A DNA stretch of 64,000 nt, taken from NCBI RefSeq assembly GCF_003605125.1, contig NZ_QPQT01000005.1, positions 1 to 64,000 of the forward strand. Direction: 5' to 3'. Every line of letters starts with the position of its first letter. The stretch's first letter is position 1. A program made the translations under genes and the position numbers. Of this stretch, positions 36,247 to 46,255 are shown piece by piece. This DNA is from Shewanella algidipiscicola. Its GTDB lineage: Bacteria > Pseudomonadota > Gammaproteobacteria > Enterobacterales > Shewanellaceae. Under the pieces are notes generated by a model, which was given only the letters and a program-made list of their open reading frames with translations, did no database searches and was not told the origin of the DNA.

Positions 36247-37320
36247 CTAATAAGCAAATGGATAGCACTTCCAGTAGTTTTTAATTTGGCCCCAGCGATG
36301 GGCTAATCCTTGCGGTTCAAAAATCAAAAACAAGATGATCACCAAGCCAATGGCCATCTCTTTGATATAGGCAAGGCCATCGGTCACCATAGGGATGTCC
36401 CCCCACGGGGTATAATTCATTAACCCCACCATGCTCTCGAGCACTTCGGGCAGTAACACCATAAACACCACCCCCATTAAGGTGCCTTTTACCGAACCTA
36501 GACCACCGATGATCACCATGGCCAGAAACTGAATCGACATAAAAATGGTAAAGCCTTCCGCCGAGACATAACCCAAATAGTGGGCGTACAACGCCCCACC
36601 AATACCGGCGTAGAAAGAGGAGATACCAAAAGACAACAGGCGATACTTATTCAATTTAACGCCCATGATCTCGGCAGAAAGATAATGGTCGCGTACCGCC
36701 ACAAAGGCGCGGCCATCGCGGCTACGCATCAAGTTACAACCCCAGATATACATAAACACTAAGGCGAACAGCGCGATAAAGTAGAAGCTCAAGTCGGTAT
36801 CAAATTCAAACCCAAACAGGTTAACTGGCGCAGCCATCGCCCCCGACGCACCGCCAGAAAACCATTCGGCGCGGCCAAAAAAATCCTGAATAATGAACTG
36901 CGCTGCCAAGGTAGCAATCGCCAAGTACAAGCCCTTAATGCGTGCTGCCGGCATACCAAACATCATGCCAACCGCCATGGTTAAGAAACCCGCCAAGGGG
37001 ATACAAAACACCACAGGAATATTAAAACTGGTATTGAGCCAGGCCGAGGCAAACGCACCAAAGCCAAAAAAGGCTCCGTGACCTAAGGAGATCTGTCCGG
37101 TAAAGCCCACCAGAATATTGAGCCCCAAGGCCGCAATGCCAAGATAGGAGATTTGAATAAATAGGGTTAAAAAGTAACCATCGAGCACCAAAGGTGCCGC
37201 GCATGCCAGTGCGATCACCATGATGGTTACTAATCGAATAGTACTGGTTTCGAAAATGGTATTATCCGCCTTATAACTGGTGCGGAAATCACCACAGGGG
37301 CGCATCGCCAAACTAGACAT
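36247..37320 (-). CDS. livM: LivM-type ABC permease
   Basis: A 357-residue inner-membrane permease with about nine membrane helices. Family motifs are LGLNILVGFTGQISLGHGAFFGFGAF near residue 65 and MAVIIGGLGSVKGTLMGVVFMVLLPEVLE, the cytoplasmic loop that contacts the ATPase. I chose ATG 37320 with a strong aaggag Shine-Dalgarno; 11 upstream codons in the frame lack one. It pairs with LivH. Confidence 0.9.
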   Translation of the reverse strand: MSSLAMRPCGDFRTSYKADNTIFETSTIRLVTIMVIALACAAPLVLDGYFLTLFIQISYLGIAALGLNILVGFTGQISLGHGAFFGFGAFASAWLNTSFNIPVVFCIPLAGFLTMAVGMMFGMPAARIKGLYLAIATLAAQFIIQDFFGRAEWFSGGASGAMAAPVNLFGFEFDTDLSFYFIALFALVFMYIWGCNLMRSRDGRAFVAVRDHYLSAEIMGVKLNKYRLLSFGISSFYAGIGGALYAHYLGYVSAEGFTIFMSIQFLAMVIIGGLGSVKGTLMGVVFMVLLPEVLESMVGLMNYTPWGDIPMVTDGLAYIKEMAIGLVIILFLIFEPQGLAHRWGQIKNYWKCYPFAY

Positions 37321-37377
37321 AACAAACTCCTTGGGCCAATAGGTCAATCTCAAATAGTTGATTCATAATGCTATCCT

Positions 37378-38271
37378 CTAGATCCGTTCAATATCACGGG
37401 TGCCAAATAGGCCATAAGGTTTAAACCACAAGATGATAAGCAGCACGTAAAAAGGGGCGATGTCGTACATGTTGCCGATATGCAGATATTGGCTGTCGAA
37501 GAACTCGGCCACGTTTTCCAGCACGCCAATCACCACGCCGCCGACAATGGCACCGACAATGGAGTCTAGCCCGCCTAAGATCACCGCAGGAAACACCTTA
37601 ATGCCGATAGAGGAGAGTGAGTCTGATACCCCGTTGACCATGCCAATCACCACGCCTGCGGTGGCCGATACGGTGGCGGCAATGCCCCAGCTCATGGCAA
37701 AGACCTGCTTAACCGAAATGCCTAGGCTTTGTGCAACCTGCTGATCAAACGCCGTGGCGCGCATGGCTAACCCATGCTTAGAGTATTTAAAGAACAGAAA
37801 GAAGCTCACCATGATCAACAGTGCAATCACAGTACTCATCAAGTAGGCAAATTCGATATTGAGGCCAAAGATGGCCACCGACTGGGTATCAAACACCTGC
37901 GGATAGCTCTGGGGCGACACCCCAAAAATCCACTTGGTTAACGACTGGAAGAAAATCGACAGGCCGATAGTCACCATGATCACCGAAATTATCGGTTCGC
38001 CAATCATGGGGCGCAGCACTATCATCTGCAGTAACACGCCAAAGGCGGCCATAAAACAGAGGGTTAATATAAAGCCTAAGAAAAAAGGTAACTGGAAGTA
38101 GGTTAAAAATGCCCAGCAGACCCACGCGCCCACCAGCAAAAACTCACCTTGGGCAAAGTTGACGATTTGGGTCGACTTATACACCAACACAAAACACATG
38201 CCGACAACCCCATACAACAGGCCGACTATCAGGCCGTTAATGATAAGTTGTAATAACAGTTCGAAATTCAT
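37378..38271 (-). CDS. livH: LivH-type ABC permease
   Basis: A 297-residue inner-membrane permease with about eight membrane helices. Typical blocks are NGLIVGLLYGVVGMCFVLVYKSTQIVNFAQGEF at the N-terminus and VFPAVILGGLDSIVGAIVGGVVIGVLE in the ATPase-contact loop. Its ATG overlaps the stop codon of the upstream acyl-CoA ligase gene (atga), so the two are translationally coupled. Confidence 0.9.
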   Translation of the reverse strand: MNFELLLQLIINGLIVGLLYGVVGMCFVLVYKSTQIVNFAQGEFLLVGAWVCWAFLTYFQLPFFLGFILTLCFMAAFGVLLQMIVLRPMIGEPIISVIMVTIGLSIFFQSLTKWIFGVSPQSYPQVFDTQSVAIFGLNIEFAYLMSTVIALLIMVSFFLFFKYSKHGLAMRATAFDQQVAQSLGISVKQVFAMSWGIAATVSATAGVVIGMVNGVSDSLSSIGIKVFPAVILGGLDSIVGAIVGGVVIGVLENVAEFFDSQYLHIGNMYDIAPFYVLLIILWFKPYGLFGTRDIERI

Positions 38272-40229
38272 GATGCTCTCCTTTGCGTGACATTGGCATC
38301 GCTAGCCGTAGGGCCATCGACCAAGGTGGCGACCTTAAGTTGGGTTTTGATCCGCGACTGAGTGCCATCTTGGAAGGTGATCACTGTGTCGATATCCACA
38401 TGGGGCTCATCGTTATAAATCGAGTCGATAATGTCGCCATACTTGTCGGCAATCACCCCACGGCGCACCTTACGGGTACGGGTTAGCTCACCGTCATCGG
38501 CATCGAGCTCTTTATATAACAAAATAAATTTATTAATTTTTTGTGCATCTGGCAGGGTTTCATTGACCCGCTGCACTTCAAGGCTGAGCTGCTCATACAC
38601 CTCAGGTAAACTCGACAGATTGGTGTAGTTGGTAAACGCCAAGCCTTGCTGCTCGGCCCACTTGGCGACAATACTGAAACGGATACACAATATCGCCGAC
38701 AAATAGGGTTTATCTTTGCCCAAAATCACCGCCTCACCGATAAAGGAGGAGAACTTGAGTTTGTTTTCGATATATTGTGGTGAGTACTGGATACCGTGAC
38801 TGGTTTTAGCCAGATCTTTAATGCGGTCAATCACTACCAGATGGCCCGATGGCTTGAAGTAACCGGCATCGCCGGTGTGCATCCAGCCATCTTTGACATC
38901 TTCCTGATAAGCTTCATCATCACCTAAATACCCGTTAAACATGCCAACGGTTTTGGCGATGACCTCACCCACCCCTTCGCTGTCGGTGTTGATCACTTTG
39001 AGTTCGGCGGTATCAAAGGCGACCCCGACGCTGTCGTAATCGATATCATCTGACTGATGAATAGTGTAAGCGCCGCACATCTCGGTTTGCCCATAGAGCT
39101 GACGCAGCGGAACGCCGATGCTTTGAAAAAACTTAAAGGTATCTGGCCCCATCGCGGCGCCGCCGGTGGCTGCCGATTTTAAAAACGAGAACCCTAAGCG
39201 ATCACGCAGTGCCTTCATCAACAGCCAATCGGCAAGCTGAGAACGTTTGCCCTGCGTCAGCCGTTGTTCGGCACGCGCCATGGCAAAGTTAAACAGCTTT
39301 TGTTTAAAGGGGGTGGAGTCCATCATGCGTGCTTTGACATCGGCAAGAATGCCTTCCCACACACGGGGAGCGAGCAGCACAAAACTTGGGCCTATCTCGC
39401 GTAGATCCGCCATCATGGTCTCTTGCTCTTCCACAAAATTAACGATTTGCCGGGCAATTAATGCCTGCCCCACGGCGTATACCTGCTCCATGATCCACGG
39501 CAGCGGCAAGACCGACACATAGTTATCACCAGGTGCCCTTGGATCGGCACGTAAATAGGAGCAGCAATGGTCGATAAATTTACTGCCTTGCAGCAACACA
39601 ATTTTCGGCTTAGAGGTAGTGCCCGATGTGGTGCAATAGATGGCGATGTTGTCGGCCTTTCCGGCATCGACTAAGTTGTCATAATGGCGCGGTGAGGTGT
39701 TATCCACCTCCTGACCAATGCGGTAAATCTCTTCCACACTGATCAGGCGTGAATCGTCATATTTACGCATGCCTCTTGGGTCGCAATAGACAATGTATTT
39801 TACCGACGGGATCTGGTCGCCCAGCTCGAGTAACTTATCGCACTGCTCTTCATCTTCAGCCACCACCACCTGGGCATTACTGCGATTAAGCAGATAAGCC
39901 ACCTCTTCGTGCATCGAGTCTTGGTAAATGCCCAGCGAGTAACAACATAAGGCGTGGGCGGCCACCTCGCCCCACACCCACTCGGGGCGGTTTTCACCCA
40001 GTAGGGCAATGGTGGTGTTGGCTGTAATGCCTAAATGGTTAAATGCGAGCGCCATCCACTTGACGCGATTGTGATAATCTTGCCAGCTAAACTCGCTCCA
40101 AATGCCAAACTCTTTTTCACGCATGGCAATATCGGCGCCCCAATTAGCGGCATTATGGCGCAAGATCTTGGGAAAGGTATCCATGCTTCCCATATCAAAG
40201 GATTGCGCTGCTTGATTTGACCTACTCAT
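38268..40229 (-). CDS. Long acyl/aryl-CoA ligase (AMP-forming)
   Basis: A 653-residue adenylate-forming ligase of the long-chain fatty acid CoA ligase group. The P-loop YCTTSGTTSKPK (near 214) is intact. LYGQTEMCG and DGWMHTGDAGYFKPSGHLVVIDRIKDLAKTSHG are also intact. Relatives of this length are frequently encoded in Liv-type transporter operons of Proteobacteria that use aromatic or alicyclic acids. It lies between livG and livH, with overlapping stop and start codons on both sides (taatg and atga), so its product is made together with the transporter. Confidence 0.9.
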   Translation of the reverse strand: MSRSNQAAQSFDMGSMDTFPKILRHNAANWGADIAMREKEFGIWSEFSWQDYHNRVKWMALAFNHLGITANTTIALLGENRPEWVWGEVAAHALCCYSLGIYQDSMHEEVAYLLNRSNAQVVVAEDEEQCDKLLELGDQIPSVKYIVYCDPRGMRKYDDSRLISVEEIYRIGQEVDNTSPRHYDNLVDAGKADNIAIYCTTSGTTSKPKIVLLQGSKFIDHCCSYLRADPRAPGDNYVSVLPLPWIMEQVYAVGQALIARQIVNFVEEQETMMADLREIGPSFVLLAPRVWEGILADVKARMMDSTPFKQKLFNFAMARAEQRLTQGKRSQLADWLLMKALRDRLGFSFLKSAATGGAAMGPDTFKFFQSIGVPLRQLYGQTEMCGAYTIHQSDDIDYDSVGVAFDTAELKVINTDSEGVGEVIAKTVGMFNGYLGDDEAYQEDVKDGWMHTGDAGYFKPSGHLVVIDRIKDLAKTSHGIQYSPQYIENKLKFSSFIGEAVILGKDKPYLSAILCIRFSIVAKWAEQQGLAFTNYTNLSSLPEVYEQLSLEVQRVNETLPDAQKINKFILLYKELDADDGELTRTRKVRRGVIADKYGDIIDSIYNDEPHVDIDTVITFQDGTQSRIKTQLKVATLVDGPTASDANVTQRRAS

Positions 40230-41032
40230 TAGACGACCTCTTTTAATTGCTCATTGTCTTCAAGCCCTAAATAAGCCTGTCTTACGTGCTCGTCGGCCAT
40301 CACCTCATCGGGGAGACCACAAATAAGCCGCTTACCAAAATCGAGCACCATCACTTCGTGGGAGATATCCATCACCACGCCCATATCGTGTTCAATCATC
40401 ACCACTGTGATGCCAAATTCTTCATTTAAGTCGAGGATGTAACGCGCCATATCCTCTTTCTCTTCCAGATTCATGCCTGCCATCGGCTCATCGAGCAGAA
40501 TCAACTTGGGGTTGAGTGCAATTGCGCGCGCCAATTCAACCCGTTTGCGCAGCCCGTATGACAAGGTGCCTGCGACAGATTTACGCACATGGGAGATATC
40601 GAGAAAGTCGATGATCTCCTCGACGTGGCGGCGATGACTCAGCTCCTCTTTTTGTGCCGGAGATACCCAGTACAACGGGCCCGTCAGCCAGTTATTTTTC
40701 ATCAGGTGATGACGCCCAACCATGATGTTGTCGAGCACCGACATATGACCAAACAGCGCCAAGTTTTGGAAAGTGCGCCCAATGCCAAGGTCGGCGCGAT
40801 CGTTAGGACGCATGTGGGTCACATCTTGGCCGTCAAAATGAATCGAGCCCCGCTGCGGGCGGTAACGGCCTGAAATGCTGTTAAGCATCGAGGTCTTGCC
40901 CGCACCATTAGGGCCAATGATGGAGAAGACGGCGCCGCGATTGACCTCAAAGCTGACATCGGTTAGCGCCTTAACGCCACCAAATGCCAGTGAAATCTGC
41001 TCGACTTTTAAAATGGTCTCTGTCACACCCAT
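40229..41032 (-). CDS. livG: LivG-type ABC transporter ATP-binding protein
   Basis: The second ATPase of the importer. The 267-residue protein has Walker A GPNGAGKTS near residue 39, signature LSYGLRKRVELARAIAL and Walker B LILLDEPMAGM, then VVMIEHDMGVVM. It starts with a strong aaaggag Shine-Dalgarno and is the first cytoplasmic gene of the operon, 151 bases after the porin gene on the same strand. Its stop codon overlaps the ligase start. Confidence 0.92.
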   Translation of the reverse strand: MGVTETILKVEQISLAFGGVKALTDVSFEVNRGAVFSIIGPNGAGKTSMLNSISGRYRPQRGSIHFDGQDVTHMRPNDRADLGIGRTFQNLALFGHMSVLDNIMVGRHHLMKNNWLTGPLYWVSPAQKEELSHRRHVEEIIDFLDISHVRKSVAGTLSYGLRKRVELARAIALNPKLILLDEPMAGMNLEEKEDMARYILDLNEEFGITVVMIEHDMGVVMDISHEVMVLDFGKRLICGLPDEVMADEHVRQAYLGLEDNEQLKEVV

Positions 41033-41183
41033 ACTCCTTTTAAAAAAACGCTTATCTCGCCTTGAGCGCAGCGCGGTTTATCTCAACCCGCTAGCTCACT
41101 TAACTTGTAGCGCTGTATTGTGGTGTCAAAACTGATGTTAAAAAAATGACGAGGGGCCATAGCCGCCTCGCCAAGTGGTGGGT

Positions 41184-42224
41184 CTAGAGGGCGTAGCGCA
41201 TAGACAGTTGCACATAGTCTGAATCGACGTTTTGATCATCCATGGCAAAATTGCCCACCTCAACACCTATGGCTAACGCTGGCGTGAGATTTTGGAATAA
41301 GTTAACGCTCCATTGGCTGCGCTCAATGTTGCTCACATCGGTTTCAAGGTAGCCGTAAAGCACGGTGCTTCTGAGGGTGTCGGTCCAATAATGACGGTAG
41401 GCCGCTAAATACGAGGTGGTGCTTTCTACTTCTTCACCGACCAAATCTTGCACTGCGCCCACCCCCACATAACGCCCTACATCACCTAGGTGCACCTGAA
41501 AGCGAAAATCATCTCTGCCAAAGGTGTTAACCACGCCGGCGATAGAGCCACCAAAGGCGGTCTCACTGTTACCCGTTGTGGTATTAAGGTTGCGGCCTAG
41601 AGCCGAAAACGACACATTACCCCAGTCGCCTTTGACGTTATAACGGGCCACCACATCGGGCAGATCGTCATTAGCCGTATCGCCGCCCACGCTCTCTGGG
41701 TTTTCTATCGACACTTGGAAATCGCCCATCTCGTAACGCACTTGCCCTTGGCGAATAAACGCCAAGCCTATGGTGGCACCGGCAAAATCGGCCGTTTCAG
41801 GTATGGCACTGGTGTTCATAAAGGTGGTCCAGGTTTGCCCCGCCGTCAGCCCTTTGTAATTGATAAAGGCATGACGCAGGCGCGGATTGGCCGAATTAGA
41901 CACCACCTCGTTACCGCCACCACCATAAAAATCCATCTCAATAAAGCCCATCACATCGCCATGGACATATTTGGTATTAAAGCGTGACTCGTTGGCGAAA
42001 ATCTTAAATTGATTCGCACTGTCTGCGAGCGGCTGACCCGAGCCTATCCAAAAGTCACGATAGGCAACGTCGCCAGACACATAGCGCGCATCGACTTTGA
42101 GATAACCACCAAATGACAACTTACCCTCGTCGCCGACCTCAAAGTCAAATGCGGCAGCGGTAGAACCCGCCACGAGGCAGAGTGAAGTGGCAAGCGTGAT
42201 GTTTTTTATGGTTGAAGTGAGCAT
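41184..42224 (-). CDS. DcaP-like outer-membrane porin
   Basis: A 346-residue precursor with a signal peptide (about 1-24) and an outer-membrane beta-barrel ending in VQLSMRYAL, with the terminal aromatic/hydrophobic pattern of barrel proteins. GKLSFGGYLKVDARY and SRFNTKYVHGDVMGFIEMDFYGGGG identify it as a DcaP-like trimeric porin; Acinetobacter DcaP admits dicarboxylates. It heads the Liv/CoA-ligase gene set and likely provides the outer-membrane entry for the same substrate. Confidence 0.85.
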   Translation of the reverse strand: MLTSTIKNITLATSLCLVAGSTAAAFDFEVGDEGKLSFGGYLKVDARYVSGDVAYRDFWIGSGQPLADSANQFKIFANESRFNTKYVHGDVMGFIEMDFYGGGGNEVVSNSANPRLRHAFINYKGLTAGQTWTTFMNTSAIPETADFAGATIGLAFIRQGQVRYEMGDFQVSIENPESVGGDTANDDLPDVVARYNVKGDWGNVSFSALGRNLNTTTGNSETAFGGSIAGVVNTFGRDDFRFQVHLGDVGRYVGVGAVQDLVGEEVESTTSYLAAYRHYWTDTLRSTVLYGYLETDVSNIERSQWSVNLFQNLTPALAIGVEVGNFAMDDQNVDSDYVQLSMRYAL

Positions 42225-42576
42225 CTTTTTATCCCCTGTTTAGTCTGCCTCCAAGATGGAGAAATAACCTTGGGGGCTCAATTGGGAATAGGTATTAATG
42301 CACAGGGCTTAGATCCCATGGCTTACATCATGGGGATTAGACACTAAGCTGTAATCAGAAAGCGTTAATCAAGAGGGGGTAGACCATCAGTCGTAAGACA
42401 AAAGTCTGTGGCAGCGCACGCACCGTCAAAGGGTAACGAGAGCTGCCCGTTAAGACTTAAGTCGGTAGCCCATAAGTGATGCACAGAGGAGAAAATGTGA
42501 TAAGTTAATTTGCATAACAATCACAGCAGTGGGCACCTTTGCCACAACACTGCGCCGCAATAGGTTTAGCGCTACC
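42225..42576. other. Divergent control region between porin and sensor kinase genes
   Basis: 352 bases expected to hold promoters for both the porin/Liv operon and the CrbS-like kinase gene. An imperfect palindrome, atcccatg...catggggat at 42313-42337, lies about 90 bases before the porin gene and is a candidate operator. No sigma-54 promoter is visible. Confidence 0.4.
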
Positions 42577-45500
42577 ATGTTTCCTAACTGGCTCTTAGTG
42601 ACCATCAGCATCAGCTATATCGGTTTGCTTTTTTTGATGGCATTTATCGGTGACAAATACCGCGATAAGCTGTTTAAACAGCAACATAAAATAATCTATT
42701 CACTGTCTCTTGGGGTGTACTGCACCTCGTGGGGCTTTCTGGGGACTGCAGGGCAAGCGGCTAACAACTCGTTTGCTTACTTACCTGTGTATATTGCGCC
42801 TATTTTACTGTTTATTTTCGCCTGGCCTTTTATTCAGCGGGTGATACGAGTCTGTTTACGGCTCAATATTACCTCGATTGCCGACCTACTCGCGTCCCGC
42901 TTTGGTAAATCACCGCTATTAGCAGTAGTGGTGACCTTAGTCGCCCTGTTCGGCACCTTGCCCTATATTGCCTTGCAGCAAAAAGCGATTGTTAACTCCT
43001 ATGAAATTTTGCGCCAAGACCACCTCTTATCATCGTGGCAGTTGGGTCTAGTGGTGAGTTTAATCTTGGCCGGTTTTACCATTATCTTTGGCGTACGGGC
43101 CATCGATGTCACTGAGCGCCACCCCGGCATGATGCTGGCGATTGCCTTTGAATCCCTAGTCAAGCTTATCGCTTATCTCACCATAGGGATTTTTGTCTCC
43201 TTTTTTCTCTTTGATTCGCCCCTAGAGATATGGCGTCAGGCCAGCGCGATCTCCCCCATCACCACAGAATTTGCCTACCCCAATATTATTTCGATGTTTG
43301 GCTTACTGTTTATCGTAATGTCGGCGTTTTTGTGTCTGCCGCGCCAGTTTCAGGTGTTGATTGTGGAGCTAAAAGAGCAAAAACACGCACTATGGAGCCG
43401 CTGGACATTTCCGCTGTATGTGTTGGTCTTTGCTTTTTTTGCCACGCCGCTTGGGCAGGCGGGTAATATTCTCTATGGGGATTCGTTACAAAGTGATGCT
43501 TATGTGCTGTTTTTACCCACGGTTAACGGCGATCTTTGGTTAGGCTTATTTAGCTTTCTTGGGGCAATTTCGGCGGCCAGCTCTATGGTGATCATCTCGA
43601 CCATAGCCCTGAGTACCATGCTCAGCAACGAAGTGGTGTTTCCCACCCTATTTAAGATCAACAATATCCACAGCGATGACTTTCATAAATTTCGCTCACA
43701 CCTGCTCAATATACGTAAAGCTCTAGTATTAGTGGTGATATTTATGAGCTATGGCATGTTCCTTATCGCGCCTCCCGATACCTTATCATCGCTAGGAGAG
43801 GTCGCCTTTGGCGCCATCGCGCAAATTGGCCCCGCACTCATTGCCGCTTTTTTATGGCGTCGTGTGACCTTAATTGGCGTGTTGGTGGGGATAAGTGCAG
43901 GCTTCAGCTTGTGGCTGACACTGAACTTACTGCCACAGCTTGGCTTGTATCCTCACCCCTTTGCTGGCAGCGACTACTCCATGACGACCATGGCGACCTT
44001 AGTGGGCTTGTTTGTCAATATCATGGCTATCTGGTTGGTATCCTCCTTTACCCGCCAAAGCGTGCATGAGCAGATGCAAATCGCCCACTTTATTGAGCGA
44101 CCTGAGCTGGATAAATTACAGCAAGAGGTGCCCAAAAACGTCAATCCGACCGAGCTTGAACTCTTAGTGGCTCGCTTTGTGGGTAAAGATAAGGCCGCCC
44201 AAGGCTTTTACCATTTTTTTGCATGTCAGCCCCAACCCATTGTCGATAAAAATGCCCATAACCAGGCGCTGATTTTCTATACCGAGAACATGCTTGCCAG
44301 CGTAATGGGCTCAGCCTCCGCGCGCTTGGTGCTCTCTTATGCCCTCAATGGCCGCGATATTGCCATTGAAGATGTGGCCCAATTGGTAGAAGTCGCCTCC
44401 AGCCATCGGATGGAGTTTAGCCGTTCGGTACTCCATAGCGCGATTGAAAATGCCAGTGAAGGGATTTCGGTGATCGACAGAGATCTCAAACTAGTGGCCT
44501 GGAACCAACACTATTTGAATCTGTTTAACTATCCGGACGACCTGATCTACATAGGTTGCCCGGTGAGCCAACTTATCGAATATAACCTCAGCGTGGGTAA
44601 ACGTTATATTGCCAATCTCGATGAACAGGTAGAGCGGCGGCTGAACTTTTTACGTCAAGGCAGCCATCACAGCACAGAGCGCGTGCAGCCCGATGGCAAA
44701 ACCATTCGCATTCAGGGCAACCCTATCCCCGATGGCGGTTTTGTGATGATTTTTTCCGATATTACTATCTATCGAGAAGCGGAAAAACTGCTCAAAGAGA
44801 AAAACCTCGACCTAGAAGCCCGAGTCCACGAGCGCACCAAAAAGATGGAGCAGGCCAACGCCCAGCTGGCTCAGTCCAACGCCGAGCTGGCTCAGGCATT
44901 GAAAAAAGTGGAGCAAGCTCATCAGAAAAAAAGCCAATACCTCAAGGCGTGCAGCCATGATCTCCTACAACCCCTGTCGGCGGCCAGATTATTTTCCTCC
45001 GCCTTTGTGCAAAATGGCCAGCTCAGTGCCAAACAAAAACAGCAAATAGGTTATATCGATAATGCCCTGCAGGTGGCTAACGAACTGCTACTGGATCTTA
45101 ATGAGGTATCCCGTATTGAAAGTGGCACTATAGTGCCCGAAATTACCGACTTCGCCCTGCAAGAGGTGCTGGACTCGCTCAAAGAAGAATTTAGCGCCAT
45201 GGCGGCGGCCTCTAAGGTCAAGTTCAAGTTGATTAACACCTCGGTGTGGGTTTGCAGTGATAAGGTGTTACTCAGACGCATATTACAAAACCTGGTTAGC
45301 AACGCGTTTCGGTATGCGGGTAATGGCAAAATAGTACTGGGGTGTCGCAGGCAATCAACAGGCGTCTTAGTGCAAGTGGTCGACGATGGCCCTGGGATCC
45401 CGACCGACAAACAGGCAATGATTTTTGAGCAGTTTACCCGCTTGCAGCATTCGGGACATGATGGCGTTAACGGCTTAGGCTTAGGCTTAAACATTGCTCA

Positions 45501-46074
45501 AGGATTAGCGGGATTACTGCAACATCAGCTAACCTTATCGTCCGAGGTTGGCAGCGGCAGCATCTTCAGTTTGGCGGTGCAAACGGTCTGCGCACAGCCC
45601 AACACCACAATGGCCACTCAGGCAGACATTTTGACCCTCAATGGGGTGCATGTCTTAGTGGTCGATAACGACCCTAATGTGCTCAAGGGCATGACAGAGT
45701 TGCTGGCAGGCTGGCGCTGCCAAGTCTACGGGGCATCGACGCCTGAGCAAGCCAAAGCCCTTTTTAAACAATATGTTGCCAATATCGATATCGTGTTGAT
45801 GGACTATCAACTCGATGATAACCAAAATGGTTTGGATTTAATGAGTCAGCTACAAGCCCTATCGCCCCATCCTGTGCCAGCGGTGCTGATCACTGCCACC
45901 ATAGATGAAAGCGTGGTATTACAAGCTAAATCCCTAGGTTATGGGTATTTACGCAAAATTATTAAACCCATCGCACTGCGCGCGGTGATGAGCGCCACAT
46001 TAGCGAGCAGCCTGCACAATAACTACTCGGCGCCGACATCGACTAATTATGTCACCAGCGAACGAGAGCCTTAA
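42577..46074 (+). CDS. CrbS-like hybrid sensor kinase with sodium/solute symporter domain
   Basis: A 1165-residue inner-membrane sensor. Residues 1-510 form a sodium:solute symporter (SSS) domain of about 13 helices. A PAS-like segment follows about 625-760 (HSAIENASEGISVIDRDLKLVAWN), then a coiled coil. The phospho-accepting histidine is in KACSHDLLQPLSAAR near 791. The ATPase domain has NLVSNAFRYAG and DDGPGIP, and the receiver domain has the acceptor Asp in IVLMDYQ near 1074. The layout is that of CrbS in Vibrio and MxtR in Pseudomonas, which control acetate use. I start at ATG 42577; a GTG at 42529 is less likely. It is convergent with a CrbR-like regulator. Confidence 0.9.
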   Translation: MFPNWLLVTISISYIGLLFLMAFIGDKYRDKLFKQQHKIIYSLSLGVYCTSWGFLGTAGQAANNSFAYLPVYIAPILLFIFAWPFIQRVIRVCLRLNITSIADLLASRFGKSPLLAVVVTLVALFGTLPYIALQQKAIVNSYEILRQDHLLSSWQLGLVVSLILAGFTIIFGVRAIDVTERHPGMMLAIAFESLVKLIAYLTIGIFVSFFLFDSPLEIWRQASAISPITTEFAYPNIISMFGLLFIVMSAFLCLPRQFQVLIVELKEQKHALWSRWTFPLYVLVFAFFATPLGQAGNILYGDSLQSDAYVLFLPTVNGDLWLGLFSFLGAISAASSMVIISTIALSTMLSNEVVFPTLFKINNIHSDDFHKFRSHLLNIRKALVLVVIFMSYGMFLIAPPDTLSSLGEVAFGAIAQIGPALIAAFLWRRVTLIGVLVGISAGFSLWLTLNLLPQLGLYPHPFAGSDYSMTTMATLVGLFVNIMAIWLVSSFTRQSVHEQMQIAHFIERPELDKLQQEVPKNVNPTELELLVARFVGKDKAAQGFYHFFACQPQPIVDKNAHNQALIFYTENMLASVMGSASARLVLSYALNGRDIAIEDVAQLVEVASSHRMEFSRSVLHSAIENASEGISVIDRDLKLVAWNQHYLNLFNYPDDLIYIGCPVSQLIEYNLSVGKRYIANLDEQVERRLNFLRQGSHHSTERVQPDGKTIRIQGNPIPDGGFVMIFSDITIYREAEKLLKEKNLDLEARVHERTKKMEQANAQLAQSNAELAQALKKVEQAHQKKSQYLKACSHDLLQPLSAARLFSSAFVQNGQLSAKQKQQIGYIDNALQVANELLLDLNEVSRIESGTIVPEITDFALQEVLDSLKEEFSAMAAASKVKFKLINTSVWVCSDKVLLRRILQNLVSNAFRYAGNGKIVLGCRRQSTGVLVQVVDDGPGIPTDKQAMIFEQFTRLQHSGHDGVNGLGLGLNIAQGLAGLLQHQLTLSSEVGSGSIFSLAVQTVCAQPNTTMATQADILTLNGVHVLVVDNDPNVLKGMTELLAGWRCQVYGASTPEQAKALFKQYVANIDIVLMDYQLDDNQNGLDLMSQLQALSPHPVPAVLITATIDESVVLQAKSLGYGYLRKIIKPIALRAVMSATLASSLHNNYSAPTSTNYVTSEREP

Positions 46075-46075
46075 G

Positions 46076-46140
46076 GTCTCGAAGCAAGAGACTTAAGGCA
46101 AGGACCTTTAACCAAGGAGCTTCAGCAAGAGGCTCTAGCC
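46076..46140. repeat. Short repeats and hairpins between kinase and regulator genes
   Basis: Directly after the kinase stop, gtctc-gaagcaa-gagac forms a stem, extended by ttaa on each side. A similar pattern (gagc...agcaagaggctc) follows 25 bases later, with agcaagag repeated. It may terminate the kinase transcript; no long T run is present. Confidence 0.4.
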
Positions 46141-46255
46141 TAAGACAAAGCTAGGACTAGCGAATGGTTGGGTTGCTGGGCAGTGACTGTCTGACTGAGC
46201 AACGCTCCACTTTCGCATGTTTGCGTAGTTGCTTGTTTAGTCGCTCCCATGGTCG

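Noticed and set aside
42225..42576. Sigma-54 promoter for the porin/Liv operon
   Set aside because: No tggcac-n5-ttgc pattern was found on either strand.
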